Positions 1-9,050 of a stretch of DNA of 64,000 bases are shown piece by piece. Numbering within the stretch: position 1 is the first letter of the stretch; each line of letters begins with the position of its first letter. The position numbers and the translations under genes were made by a program. The DNA is taken from the NCBI RefSeq assembly GCF_010119935.1, contig NZ_CP048209.1:4777001-4841000 (forward strand). The letters are read 5' to 3'. A model generated the notes under the pieces. It worked only from the letters and a program-made list of their open reading frames with translations. It made no database searches and was not told where the DNA came from. This DNA comes from Paenibacillus lycopersici. Lineage in GTDB: Bacteria; Bacillota; Bacilli; Paenibacillales; Paenibacillaceae.

Positions 1-80
1 GAAACGGCGTCGCACGGATCGCTGCAATCAGCAAGATGACGAATGGAAGAGAGCGTGGAAACGATGGAGGCATCCCCCTT

Positions 81-2858
81 ATGACATACGGCTACAGCTT
101 GTTTCTGACAGGTCTGTCATTGCTTATTGCGCTGCTCGTCTCTTATACCGCATTGAATTCGGCGAAGCGCTTCCCTCCGTCCAACGGACGCAAGCAGCAG
201 TTCCGGCTGATCGGCGGAGCGGCGGCGACAAGCCTCGGCATCTGGTCCATGCATTTCATCGCTATGCTCGCGTTCCGGCTGTCTCAAGGCGCGACATATC
301 ATTTCGATAGTATCGGTACCGTGCTCTTCACGATTCTGCTGTCCTTCATCGGAACGCTGTCCGGCTTCGCGGCCGCCCGCCCCGGGCGCTTCAAGCGGTA
401 CAAGCTGCTTGGCGGAGGCGCCTTCATGGGGCTGGCGTTCGGCGGGATGCAAGCTATCGGCATGTCCGCCTTGCAAGGCGTGTCCGTCCGCTATAGTCCT
501 CCCCTCCTCACGCTCTCGGTCATGGTTGCGATCATCGCCTCGATCACGGCGTTATACCTCCTCTTCCATGCGCATAGAAGCTTCTGGATGAACGGTCTAC
601 TCCTGGGCATCGTCCTTACCGGGATGAGTTACTCCGGCATGGCCTCGGCGACGTTGACGCTGCACGATGACGGAATGAGCATGCCGATGAACGGCATACA
701 TATGGATAACTTCGACTTGGCGATCTACGTCGCGTTCGGCACGATCGTCATCTTCGGCATCAGCTTGATCGGTTCGCTCGCCGGGGACAAGCGGTTGGCG
801 GAACGGCTCGCATGGAAAGGTTCGATTCTGGATTCGGCCATCGGCTGCCTCATCATGTTCGATCGGCACGGAACGGTCATCGAATTCAACCCGGCGGCGG
901 AAAGCGCCTTCGGCTTCGAGCGCGGCGATGTCGTCGGCCGGCGAAATATCGATCAGCTAATCCCGCGCGATAGCGGGGCGAACGAGCAGGATAGGCGGAA
1001 GCTGGCGCCCGGCAGCGAATGGCTGCTCGGCGAACGCCTCGAAGCGACGGCGCTGCGCGCGGACGGGAGCGAGCTCCCGATCGAGATGACGGTCACGCGC
1101 ATCAAGAAGGAACGGTCGTTCGCCTACGCCGTCCATATTCGCGATCTGACCGAACGGATACGCGCGGAGCGCGTGCTGCGGGAGAGCGAAGAACGCTACC
1201 GCAGATTGATCGAGTACTCGCCGGAGGCGATATTCGTGCAGCAGGACGGGCTGATCACATTCGTCAACGCCTCCGTCATGCAGATGCTGGACTTCGCGGA
1301 CAGCAGCGAGCTGGTCGGCAATCCGATGATCTCGTTGATCCACGAGGACTATCGTGCGGCAGCGCGGCGCTGGCAGGAACGCGTTCAAGCGGGCGCGCAA
1401 GCGCCGGAGGCGATGGAGCTGAAGATGATCAAGCGCTGCGGCAGGCCGATCGATATCGAAGCCAAGTCCATTCTCTTCGAGTTCGAAGGCAAGCCCTTCG
1501 TGCAGACGATCGCCAGGGATATTACGGAGAAGAAGCAATACGAGGATGCGATCAAGCAGATGGCGTATTACGATACATTGACCGGGCTGCCGAACCGCAA
1601 TCTATTCCATAAGCTGATCGAGGAAGCGCTGGGGCACGCGCGGCAAGACGGCCAGCGCTTCGCCGTCATGTTCCTCGACATCGACCGCTTCAAAATCATC
1701 AACGACACGATGGGCCATCCGATGGGCGACCTGCTGCTGCAGCGATTTGCCGCCCTGCTGTCCGTATGCATCGGCAACGACGGTACCGTATCCAGACTGA
1801 GCGGGGACGAATTCGTCGTCACGCTTCCGTGCTGCGACGCCGCGAAAGCCGAAACGTTGGCGCGCGGCATCCTGCTCGCCTTGACCGAGTCGATCTCTCT
1901 CGGCAGCGAGAACATCTACGTCACGTCCAGCATCGGAATCGCGCTGTACCCTTCCGACGGAGATAATGCCGAGACGCTAATGAAACACGCCGATTGCGCC
2001 ATGTACGCCGCGAAAACGGAGAAGAACGGCTATCGCTTCTTCGATCGGCGGATGGACCGGGTCCATTCCAGGCAGGCCGCGATCGAACAGGCGCTGCATC
2101 GCGCCATCGGGGAACGACGGTTCTCGCTCCGCTACCAGCCGATGTTCGATGCCCGCACGAAGATGATGACAGGCGTCGAAGCTTTCCTTCGCTGGTCGGA
2201 TCCGATGCTTGGCAGCGTGCCGCCGGAAGAATTCATTCCGATTGCCGAGGAGAGCGGTCAAATGGCCGCGATCGGCGAATGGGTCCTCCACGCCGCTTGC
2301 GAACAGATGCACGCGTGGCATGAGAACGGGCTTGCCCGCGTTCCGATCTTCGTGAACGTCTCCGCCCGCCAGTTCCATCAGGAGCAGCTCGTGCCGATGC
2401 TGCGCCGCATTCTGCAGCAAACCGGCCTGCAGCCGAAGTATTTGGCGCTGGAAGCGAAAGAAGGCGTCGTGCTGGAGGAGAGCGATGCCGTGTTCGCCAA
2501 GCTGGGGGCGTTGAAGGATTTGGGGGTCTGCTTGTCGATCGACGATTTCGGGACCGGCGGCAGCGCTTCCCCGACCCGGCTGCAGGAACTGCCGATCCGT
2601 ACGATCAAGATCGATATGTCCATCTTGCTCGAGATCTCCAAGCCGCCGATCAAGGCAGCGATGGAAACGATCAGCGCGATGGGCAGAAGCCTGCCAATCG
2701 AGATCATCGCCAAGCGGGTCGAGACGGAGGAACAGTTTCTGCTGCTTGAGCGGCTTAACTGCACGAACGTGCAAGGCTGCTTATTCAGCCAGCCGCTCTC
2801 GGCCGAGCAGTTCGAGCATGCGTATCTGTACGCGCTCGCGCTGGATCATCAAGCATAA
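81..2858 (+). CDS. MHYT-PAS-PAS-GGDEF-EAL cyclic-di-GMP signalling protein
   Basis: A 925-residue membrane sensor. The N-terminus (about 1-235) has seven hydrophobic segments with the MHYT pattern (SMHFIAM, SYSGMAS), a family proposed to sense diatomic gases through metal-bound Met/His. Two PAS domains follow (about 245-485), then a GGDEF domain with an SGDEF signature (usually compatible with diguanylate cyclase activity), then an EAL domain (about 665-910). The EAL domain keeps NVSARQF, DDFGTG and VQGCLFS, but the EAL signature reads EAF and the AEGVE motif reads AKRVE, so phosphodiesterase activity is doubtful. I chose ATG 81 because GGAGG (66-70) precedes it; an in-frame ATG at 36 has no such site. 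It is convergent with the exporter genes downstream. Confidence 0.93.
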   Translation: MTYGYSLFLTGLSLLIALLVSYTALNSAKRFPPSNGRKQQFRLIGGAAATSLGIWSMHFIAMLAFRLSQGATYHFDSIGTVLFTILLSFIGTLSGFAAARPGRFKRYKLLGGGAFMGLAFGGMQAIGMSALQGVSVRYSPPLLTLSVMVAIIASITALYLLFHAHRSFWMNGLLLGIVLTGMSYSGMASATLTLHDDGMSMPMNGIHMDNFDLAIYVAFGTIVIFGISLIGSLAGDKRLAERLAWKGSILDSAIGCLIMFDRHGTVIEFNPAAESAFGFERGDVVGRRNIDQLIPRDSGANEQDRRKLAPGSEWLLGERLEATALRADGSELPIEMTVTRIKKERSFAYAVHIRDLTERIRAERVLRESEERYRRLIEYSPEAIFVQQDGLITFVNASVMQMLDFADSSELVGNPMISLIHEDYRAAARRWQERVQAGAQAPEAMELKMIKRCGRPIDIEAKSILFEFEGKPFVQTIARDITEKKQYEDAIKQMAYYDTLTGLPNRNLFHKLIEEALGHARQDGQRFAVMFLDIDRFKIINDTMGHPMGDLLLQRFAALLSVCIGNDGTVSRLSGDEFVVTLPCCDAAKAETLARGILLALTESISLGSENIYVTSSIGIALYPSDGDNAETLMKHADCAMYAAKTEKNGYRFFDRRMDRVHSRQAAIEQALHRAIGERRFSLRYQPMFDARTKMMTGVEAFLRWSDPMLGSVPPEEFIPIAEESGQMAAIGEWVLHAACEQMHAWHENGLARVPIFVNVSARQFHQEQLVPMLRRILQQTGLQPKYLALEAKEGVVLEESDAVFAKLGALKDLGVCLSIDDFGTGGSASPTRLQELPIRTIKIDMSILLEISKPPIKAAMETISAMGRSLPIEIIAKRVETEEQFLLLERLNCTNVQGCLFSQPLSAEQFEHAYLYALALDHQA

Positions 2859-2867
2859 TCGAGAAGA

Positions 2868-2911
2868 GGGGCCGTCCCGCTGTCACATCAATGACAAGCG
2901 GGACGGCCCCC
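2868..2911. terminator. Hairpin between convergent genes
   Basis: A long GC-rich inverted repeat (GGGCCGTCCCGCT on the left, AGCGGGACGGCCC on the right) continues through GTCA/TGAC to a short loop with one bulged A. It lies between the stop of the MHYT gene (2858) and the stop of the permease gene (2940), so it probably ends transcription from both sides. Neither side has a strong T-tract. Confidence 0.7.
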
Positions 2912-2939
2912 GATTGGTATGCGCGTCTATAGGTCGAGC

Positions 2940-3755
2940 TTACGTCCGGCGCATATAAGCGCGCACGGTAATCGGCGCGAAGATCGCCACGATGACCGCG
3001 GCGCCGATCAGCGAGATGCCCAAATCCCAGCCGGCCGTGCCGCTGTTGGTCAAGTCCCGGACGGCCGTGACGAGATGCGAGATCGGATTGATCTTCACGA
3101 AGAATTGGAGCCAATCCGGCATCGTGTCGGCAGGCACGAACGCGTTCGACAGGAAGGTGAGCGGGAACAGCACGAGCATCGAGATCCCTTGCACGCTCGA
3201 TGCGGTACGGGCGATGACGCCGAAGAAAGCGAAGATCCAGCTGATGGCCCACGCGCAGGCGATGACCAGCACCGCGGCAAGCGCCACGTGCTCTAGGCCG
3301 CCGTCAGGACGGTAGCCCATAATGTAGCCCATCGTGAACGTCAGGACGGTTGCGATCGTGTAGCGAATCGTATCGGCCAGCAGCGCGCCCGCTAACGGCG
3401 CGATGCGCGCGATCGGCAGCGACTTGAACCGGTCGAACACCCCTTTGTCCATATCCTCGCGCAGCTGCACCCCGGTGACGATGGATGTCGTGATGACGGT
3501 CTGCACGAGAATGCCCGGAATGATGACGGGCAGATAGCTGTGCACGTCGCCGGAGATGGCGCCGCCGAAAATGTACGTGAACATCAGCGTGAAAATAATC
3601 GGCTGAAGCGTGACGTCGAATAATTGCTCCGGCGTGCGGCGAATCTTCAACAGCCCGCGGTATGCCATCGTCAAGGAATGGCGTACGGATTGGCCGAAGC
3701 TCGTATGGTTTTTTAATTTCACGCCGGCACCCGGCTTCATGGCAGTCGTTCTCAT
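2940..3755 (-). CDS. ABC-2 type transporter permease (DrrB-like)
   Basis: A 271-residue integral membrane protein with about six hydrophobic segments after a 40-residue cytoplasmic N-terminus. The family pattern is clear: QPIIFTLMFTYIFGG, then the ABC-2 core with DMDKGVFDRFKSLP, and a late LTFLSNAFVP followed by NPISHLVTAVRDL. It would form the membrane part of a DrrAB-type exporter for drugs or lipids. Its ATG overlaps the stop of the upstream ATPase gene by ATGA, so the two are translationally coupled. The substrate cannot be told from sequence. Confidence 0.92.
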   Translation of the reverse strand: MRTTAMKPGAGVKLKNHTSFGQSVRHSLTMAYRGLLKIRRTPEQLFDVTLQPIIFTLMFTYIFGGAISGDVHSYLPVIIPGILVQTVITTSIVTGVQLREDMDKGVFDRFKSLPIARIAPLAGALLADTIRYTIATVLTFTMGYIMGYRPDGGLEHVALAAVLVIACAWAISWIFAFFGVIARTASSVQGISMLVLFPLTFLSNAFVPADTMPDWLQFFVKINPISHLVTAVRDLTNSGTAGWDLGISLIGAAVIVAIFAPITVRAYMRRT

Positions 3756-4780
3756 TGTTTTGCCCCTTTCGCTGCATTCGATACGGCGGTTGCGGCTTGC
3801 GCGTCCTCATTCGCGCCGTGGCCGGTAATCGTCAGGAACACTTCGTCGAGCGTCGGCTTCTGCACGCTTACCTCATCCAGCGGAATGCCCTCCGCGCGAA
3901 GGGCGATCAACAGATCGGTGATCAGATCGGCCTTCGTCATCGGCGCCGTAATCTTCCCCGCTTCCGACGTCATGCTCGTCGGCACGCCGAGCACCTGCTC
4001 GATCATCCGGCGGGCGGTCTCCGAATGCTCAGGCTGCTGGACGCGCAATTGCAGCGATGAAGTGCCGACCGACATCTTCAGCTCGTCGACGGTGCCCTCG
4101 GCGACGACTTGGCCGCGGTCGATGACGGCGATCCGGTCCGCGAGCTGATCCGCCTCATCGAGGTATTGCGTCGTCAGCAGCACCGTCGAGCCCGTATTCA
4201 CCAGCCGGCGGATCGTCTCCCACATCTGGGCGCGCGTGCGCGGATCCAGGCCTGTCGTCGGTTCGTCCAGGAAGATCAGCGGCGGCTGCGCGATCAGGCT
4301 CGCCGCCAGGTCCAGCCGGCGCCGCATGCCGCCGGAGAAGTTCTTGAGCGGCCGCTTGGCGGCCTCGGTCAAGCCGAATTCCTCGAGCAGCTCCGCCGCC
4401 TTGCGCTTCGATTCCGCCCGGCCGAGTCCGAGCAGCCGCGAGAAAATGATTAAATTCTCCGTGGCGCTGAGCGATTCGTCGACCGACGCGTATTGGCCTG
4501 TGACGCCGATCAATTGACGAACGATCTGCGATTCCTTCACGACATCGTGACCGAATATGCGCCCCGTCCCGGCATCCGGCCGCAGCAGCGTCGCCAGCAT
4601 GCGAATCGTCGTCGTCTTGCCTGCCCCGTTCGGTCCGAGCACGCCGTAAATCGTGCCGGCGCGCACCTTCAGATTCACGCCGTCCACCGCGCGGTTATCG
4701 CCGAATGTCTTGACGAGCCCGTTGGCCTCGACAGCCCATTCGCTGTTGCCCCGCTCCATGTTCCTGCTATATGCGTTCAT
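3752..4780 (-). CDS. ABC transporter ATP-binding protein (DrrA-like)
   Basis: A 342-residue daunorubicin-resistance-type ATPase that would energise the adjacent ABC-2 permease. Walker A GPNGAGKTT is at 49-57, the signature FSGGM at 148-152 and Walker B LIFLDEP at 168-174, followed by the TTGLDP D-loop. The C-terminal third beyond about 230 is the usual DrrA accessory region. The start is supported by GAGGAGG eight bases upstream. It is the first gene of a two-gene operon read leftward. Confidence 0.94.
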   Translation of the reverse strand: MNAYSRNMERGNSEWAVEANGLVKTFGDNRAVDGVNLKVRAGTIYGVLGPNGAGKTTTIRMLATLLRPDAGTGRIFGHDVVKESQIVRQLIGVTGQYASVDESLSATENLIIFSRLLGLGRAESKRKAAELLEEFGLTEAAKRPLKNFSGGMRRRLDLAASLIAQPPLIFLDEPTTGLDPRTRAQMWETIRRLVNTGSTVLLTTQYLDEADQLADRIAVIDRGQVVAEGTVDELKMSVGTSSLQLRVQQPEHSETARRMIEQVLGVPTSMTSEAGKITAPMTKADLITDLLIALRAEGIPLDEVSVQKPTLDEVFLTITGHGANEDAQAATAVSNAAKGAKQ

Positions 4781-5003
4781 TGCCTGTTCCTCCTCGATCG
4801 CTGTTTACTTCTGGATGGTACCTTGCATTCATGAACGGAATATGAACAGCATCAATGGCTATTGGCAAATCGAAAAAGCCGCTCGGATTCGGCATCCAAA
4901 CGGCTACATTCGGCCTCTATTCAAGCATGTCCGTCATGCCTAGCGACTGCAGCGCTCGTACGAGCACGGCTTCATTGCAGCTTCAATCGTCCGCGCATGA
5001 GCA
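4781..5003. other. Short intergenic region without a confident gene
   Basis: This stretch holds the promoter side of the exporter operon and the 3' side of the metallopeptidase gene. A run of about 20 sense codons on the minus strand ending near 4940 (LVRALQSLGM) resembles the tail of a coding sequence, but it starts after an in-frame stop and has no start codon, so at most it is a remnant. Confidence 0.4.
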
Positions 5004-5657
5004 TCATAAGGTCATCGCGTGACCATACCGCATCAAGTACGCTTCCCGCTCCTTATAATCCGGCATCACGCTGCCGACGCGCCGCCAGAACGAGCGATCG
5101 TGATTCATATGCGTCAGGTGGCACAGCTCGTGGACGATGACGTAGTCGATCGCCTCGACCGGCGCCATCGCCAGCCGGTAATTGAAGGTCAGCGCCTTGG
5201 CCGAGCTGCAGCTGCCCCATTTCGTGACGGACTCGACGATGTCGATCGACTTCGGCTTCGCCTTCAGCAGCTTCTGATACGGCTGTATCCGCTCCAGGAC
5301 GACCTGCTTGCAGCTGGCAAAATAAAACTTCTTCAGCTTCAGCCGCAGCTCTTCCTCGTTCAGCCCCTCCGTCCCGATCAGCTCGTGCAGCTGGCAGTAG
5401 CGGCCCAGGTGAAGAAACCTTCCTTGATCCTGATATTCCCGCAGACCCGGCGCTTCCCGCGCCTTCTCGATCGCGCCCAGCCGCTCCGCGATCTTCGCGG
5501 CAAGCTTCTCCACGGCGCGCATGACCGCTTCGGCGCTCGTGCCGTTGGGCGCCTTCACCGTCACGAAGCCGTTCGCTTCCACCTGAACCGAAAGCTTGCC
5601 CCACGGCCCGTACTCCACGTGAAAAGGAATTTCGCGATCCCCATAGTCAATCTTCAT
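5004..5657 (-). CDS. M48-family/YgjP-like zinc metallopeptidase (DUF45, SprT-like fold)
   Basis: A 217-residue cytoplasmic protein of the YgjP/DUF45 family. The gluzincin motif HELCH is at 176-180, with a further His at 186 in LTHMNHDRSFW as third ligand, preceded by the family's VTKWGSCSS segment at about 144-152. The physiological substrate of these proteins is not established. The start is placed at the ATG in MKIDYGDRE because homology begins there; an open frame runs further upstream but crosses a terminator hairpin at 5723-5754 and is unlikely to be coding. A GAGAGG lies 15 bases upstream, a weak site. Confidence 0.9.
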   Translation of the reverse strand: MKIDYGDREIPFHVEYGPWGKLSVQVEANGFVTVKAPNGTSAEAVMRAVEKLAAKIAERLGAIEKAREAPGLREYQDQGRFLHLGRYCQLHELIGTEGLNEEELRLKLKKFYFASCKQVVLERIQPYQKLLKAKPKSIDIVESVTKWGSCSSAKALTFNYRLAMAPVEAIDYVIVHELCHLTHMNHDRSFWRRVGSVMPDYKEREAYLMRYGHAMTL

Positions 5658-5715
5658 AATCGTAAGACAATTCCTCTCCGCTGGATATTGGATTCCATTA
5701 TAACCGATTTCGGAC

Positions 5716-5754
5716 GCAAAAGAGCCGCTTGCCGGGAAGTTCCCGCAAGCGGCT
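5716..5754 (-). terminator. Intrinsic terminator after the first sugar importer
   Basis: Read on the minus strand, AGCCGCTTGC pairs with GCAAGCGGCT, with inner complementary bases around GGGAA/TTCCC and one bulge, followed by CTTTTGC. It lies 74 bases beyond the stop of the permease gene ending at 5828, so it closes that operon. Confidence 0.8.
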
Positions 5755-5827
5755 AAGTTTCCGGCAAGCGCCGAAGCCGACGGCCAACGGGCCGCAAGCA
5801 CGGACCGTTCCATTCGGCGGCGCCCGC

Positions 5828-6712
5828 CTATCCTTTAATCGATCCCGCCGTGATGCCGTCGACGAAATATTTGTGCCCGACGATGCTGAGCAGGACGAGC
5901 ACGGGAAGCGACATGAGCAGCGCGCCGGTAATCGGGGACGCGTAGTCGATCTTGTACGGATTGTTCATCGTCGTCAGCCCGACGGCCAGCGTCATCTTCG
6001 AGCCCGAGCTTAAATAGATGAGCGGGCCCAGATAATCGTTCCACGCGCCCATGAACGTCAGCAGCGCCACGATGCCGATCGCGCTGCCGCTCAGCGGAAG
6101 CGCGATGCGGAAGAAGCTGCCGAGCTCCGAGCAGCCGTCGATGCGGGCACTGTCGAAAATCTCCTTCGGGATGGCGACCATCACCTGCCGGATGAGGAAG
6201 ACGCCAAAGGCCCCGACGGCGCCGGGCAGAATGAGCGGCCAGAACGTATCCAGCCAGCCGAACGACCGGAACATCATGAAGGACGGGACGAGCGTAATCT
6301 GGCCCGGAATCATCATCGTCGCCAGCATGCCCATGAACAGCGCGTGCTTCGATTTGAACTCGAACCTGGCGAAGCCGTAGGCCACCAGCGAGTTGAACAC
6401 AATGGCGAGCACGGTCACCGACACCGCGATGATCAGGCTGTTGGCGAGCAGCGCGAAGAACGGAAGCTTCTCGAACAGATGGCTGAAATTGCTTAACGTC
6501 GGATGCAGCGTGACCGGATTGAGCGGATCGCCCACGATGTCCTCGTACCGCTTGAACGCCGTTCCGATCATGAACAGAAACGGGGTCAGGAACAAGAGGC
6601 TCAGGACGATGAGCACGAGGATCGCGAACAGCCGGCCCGCTCCCTGCCAGCCTATCCTGTAACCTTGCGCGGCCGGGAACCGGTCCGCGGCCGCTGCGGC
6701 TGATTTCTGCAT
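5828..6712 (-). CDS. Carbohydrate ABC transporter permease (CUT1, MalG/AraQ type)
   Basis: A 294-residue inner-membrane permease with six predicted helices. The cytoplasmic EAA loop that contacts the ATPase is recognisable as DSARIDGCSELGSFFRIALP, and the C-terminus ends with the family-typical GITAGSIKG. It is the last gene of a three-gene import operon, 12 bases after the partner permease, with AGGAGG eight bases before the ATG. No ATPase gene accompanies it, so a shared MsmX/UgpC-type ATPase is expected to energise it. The sugar is unknown. Confidence 0.94.
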   Translation of the reverse strand: MQKSAAAAADRFPAAQGYRIGWQGAGRLFAILVLIVLSLLFLTPFLFMIGTAFKRYEDIVGDPLNPVTLHPTLSNFSHLFEKLPFFALLANSLIIAVSVTVLAIVFNSLVAYGFARFEFKSKHALFMGMLATMMIPGQITLVPSFMMFRSFGWLDTFWPLILPGAVGAFGVFLIRQVMVAIPKEIFDSARIDGCSELGSFFRIALPLSGSAIGIVALLTFMGAWNDYLGPLIYLSSGSKMTLAVGLTTMNNPYKIDYASPITGALLMSLPVLVLLSIVGHKYFVDGITAGSIKG

Positions 6713-6724
6713 GTTGTCGTCCTC

Positions 6725-7612
6725 CTATTCCTCCGAATGGTTCAACCTGAACATCCGCAGCTGAATGAAGCCGATGACCAGCAGCAGCAGCGTGAACACG
6801 TACCCGAGCGCCGACGAATACGTGAAGTCCTGGCGCCGGAACGCTTCGTCGTACAGGTAGGAAGTCGGGAACACGAGCGAGTTCTCCGGTCCGAAGCCGC
6901 TTCCCGCCAGAATGAACGCTTCGCTGAACATCCCGTAGGAGCCGAGCAGGCACTGGAACACGATGAAGGTCATGATCGGCCGCAGGAGCGGTATCGTCAC
7001 GTACCATAATCGCTTGACCGGCGTGGCGCCGTCGATCTTCGCCGCTTCGATCAGCTCGTACGGCACGCTCTGCAGCCCGGCAAGGAAGAACAGGATGTTG
7101 ATGCCCAAGTACTTCCACCCGCACAGCAGGACGAGCGCCGGAATCGTCCAGTTCGGATCCTTCAGCCAGCCGACCGGCGATGCCCCGAAGACGCCGAGCA
7201 GCTGGTTGATGACCCCGTTGTCGCGGTCCAGCAGCAGCTTGAAGATAATCCCGACCGCCACCGCCGACGTAATGTTCGGGGTGAAGAAGAACGTCGCGAA
7301 GAATCCTTTGCGCTTCGCGATATACGGCCGGTTCAGCAGCAGCGACACCCCGAGCGCGACGGGCAGGATGAGGAAGAGGCTGCCGAGCGCCAGCTTGGTG
7401 CCGTTCCACATTGCTTTCCAGAAGAAGCTATCCTTCAGAACGAATGCGTAGTTGGACAAGCCCGCGAAGGTATAGTCGTCCGTCCCTTTCATCAGGCTGA
7501 GCCAGAAACCGTACAGGATCGGATACAGCCCGAATACGGCGTACGCGATGAAGAAGGGGCTGATGAACAGCAGCGGGGCCAGCTTCCAGCGCGTGGATGC
7601 GTTCGTCATCAT
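6725..7612 (-). CDS. Carbohydrate ABC transporter permease (CUT1, MalF/UgpA type)
   Basis: A 295-residue permease with an N-terminal helix (LLFISPFFIAYAVFGLYPI) and the EAA loop EAAKIDGATPVKRLWYVTIPLL. It pairs with the MalG-type protein encoded next. GGGAGG stands nine bases before the first of two adjacent ATG codons. Only 14 bases separate it from the solute-binding protein gene upstream, so the three genes form one transcript. Confidence 0.94.
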   Translation of the reverse strand: MMTNASTRWKLAPLLFISPFFIAYAVFGLYPILYGFWLSLMKGTDDYTFAGLSNYAFVLKDSFFWKAMWNGTKLALGSLFLILPVALGVSLLLNRPYIAKRKGFFATFFFTPNITSAVAVGIIFKLLLDRDNGVINQLLGVFGASPVGWLKDPNWTIPALVLLCGWKYLGINILFFLAGLQSVPYELIEAAKIDGATPVKRLWYVTIPLLRPIMTFIVFQCLLGSYGMFSEAFILAGSGFGPENSLVFPTSYLYDEAFRRQDFTYSSALGYVFTLLLLVIGFIQLRMFRLNHSEE

Positions 7613-7626
7613 TTCGTTCGTCCTCC

Positions 7627-8943
7627 CTACTTCCGCGCTTGCTCCGCATCGATCAGGCTTTGCAGCTCCTTCTCCACGCTGCCGAGGAACGCTTCCGGCG
7701 TCATTTTGCCGTTCTGGTAATCGGGCTCGTATTTATCCCATGCCTTGCCGATTAGCGAGCGCCACCAAGCCTGGTTCTGGCTCGGCGCCTTCGTGCCCAG
7801 ATCCGCGTACAGCGATGCGATGTCCTGGCCGCCGAAATATTCGGTCGTGGGGCTTTCCTTATGCAGGTCGGGCGATGCCGCGGCGCTCATTAAGGCCGGG
7901 AACAGGTTGATGATCCGGAAGCTGCTGACGATGTTGTCCGTGTTCAAATGGGTGTATTTCAGGAAGTCCCAGGCCGCGTCCTTGTTGGCGCTGAACTTGC
8001 TGAGCGCCATGCCCGTGCCGCCGTTCACCGTCGTCGGCACCGATTCCGGCCCGCCGAGCGGCATCGGCACCGCCGCCCACTTGCCGCTCAGATCCGGCGC
8101 GTTCTGAACGAGCTGACCCGCCCACCAATCGGGACCGAACGCTGCGATGAACTGCCCTTTCGTGTACGCCTCCCAAGCCTGCGGCCCTTCCGGCGACGAT
8201 TTGCTCATCAAGCCTTGATCCTTCCAGGCTTTGATGCGTTTCAGCACCTCGATGCCCGTCGGCGTATCGAATCCGATCTTGCCGTCCTTCGTCACCATGT
8301 CGCCGCCTTCCTGGCGCAGCAGCTGCTCGAACACGCCTTCGTCCTTCTCGGTGCCGCTCAGGATGAAATTGTTCTTGCCGAGCAGCGGCTTCGACGCTTC
8401 CATGAACGCGTCCCATGTCGCCAGCTTGGAGACGTCGATGCCCGCCCCGTCGTAGAGGTCCTTCCGGTAGTAAAGCGCGGATACGCACGCCGCGATCTCG
8501 ATGCCGTAGATGTTGTCGTTCACCGTGTAGAGATCGAGCCGGCCCTTCGGAATCGCCTCCGACAAACCATCCTTCTCCATGTACGTGTTCAGCGGCTCGA
8601 ACGGCACGTCGCCCTTGATGTACCGCGGGAACGCGCCTTGCTCGACGTCGATCAGGTCGGGCGCGCCCTTGCCCCCGGACTGGGCGATGACGGTGTACTT
8701 ATCGAAGAGCGCCGTAAATTCCAGCAGTTCGATCTTGATGTTGATGTCCGGATGCTCCTTCTCGTAATTCGCCTTCATCTCGTCGTAGTACTGCTTGTGC
8801 GTATCCGCGAACGTCCAGATCGTGATCGTCTTCTTGTCCGCCGATCGAGAACCGTTCCCTGCCGTGTTTCCCGCGTCCGTGCTGCAGCCGACCGAATAAA
8901 ACAAAAAGCTGCCGGCAACGAGCAAACCGAGCCCTCTTTTCAC
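7627..8943 (-). CDS. Extracellular carbohydrate-binding lipoprotein (CUT1 family 1)
   Basis: A 438-residue solute-binding protein. The N-terminus is a lipoprotein signal ending in the lipobox SVGC (cysteine at about 20), so it should be anchored to the outer face of the membrane and deliver ligand to the two permeases downstream. The mature part has the family-1 pattern, with TIWTFADTHKQYYDEM near the start, APDLIDVEQGAFPRYI and a late conserved NGGTGMALSKFSANKDAAWDFLKY. The start is GTG with GGAGGGG just upstream. An AraC gene lies directly upstream on the same strand. Confidence 0.94.
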   Translation of the reverse strand: MKRGLGLLVAGSFLFYSVGCSTDAGNTAGNGSRSADKKTITIWTFADTHKQYYDEMKANYEKEHPDINIKIELLEFTALFDKYTVIAQSGGKGAPDLIDVEQGAFPRYIKGDVPFEPLNTYMEKDGLSEAIPKGRLDLYTVNDNIYGIEIAACVSALYYRKDLYDGAGIDVSKLATWDAFMEASKPLLGKNNFILSGTEKDEGVFEQLLRQEGGDMVTKDGKIGFDTPTGIEVLKRIKAWKDQGLMSKSSPEGPQAWEAYTKGQFIAAFGPDWWAGQLVQNAPDLSGKWAAVPMPLGGPESVPTTVNGGTGMALSKFSANKDAAWDFLKYTHLNTDNIVSSFRIINLFPALMSAAASPDLHKESPTTEYFGGQDIASLYADLGTKAPSQNQAWWRSLIGKAWDKYEPDYQNGKMTPEAFLGSVEKELQSLIDAEQARK

Positions 8944-8967
8944 TGTTACCCCTCCGCCCGATGATCG

Positions 8968-8986
8968 TTTTGTAAGCGCTGCTCAT
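8968..8986 (-). promoter_or_regulatory. Weak cre-like element before the binding-protein gene
   Basis: TGTAAGCGCT, with AGCGCT at its centre, resembles the left half of a CcpA site (TGWAANCGNTNWCA). The right half departs from the consensus at the last three positions. It lies about 30 bases upstream of the GTG at 8943, where a repressor site would be effective. Confidence 0.35.
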
Positions 8987-9050
8987 TCCTACATGAAGGA
9001 TAGCACCGGCTCGGCAGGCGGACAATATCACCCCGTTGACCGAAAATGAA

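Noticed and set aside
957..1612. Open frames within the MHYT-GGDEF-EAL gene on both strands
   Set aside because: High-GC shadows of the real gene; their residue composition is Arg/Ala-rich without motifs.
4862..5756. Plus-strand frame opposite the metallopeptidase
   Set aside because: The minus strand has the HELCH metallopeptidase motifs; the plus frame shows only Arg/Leu/Gln-rich shadow sequence.
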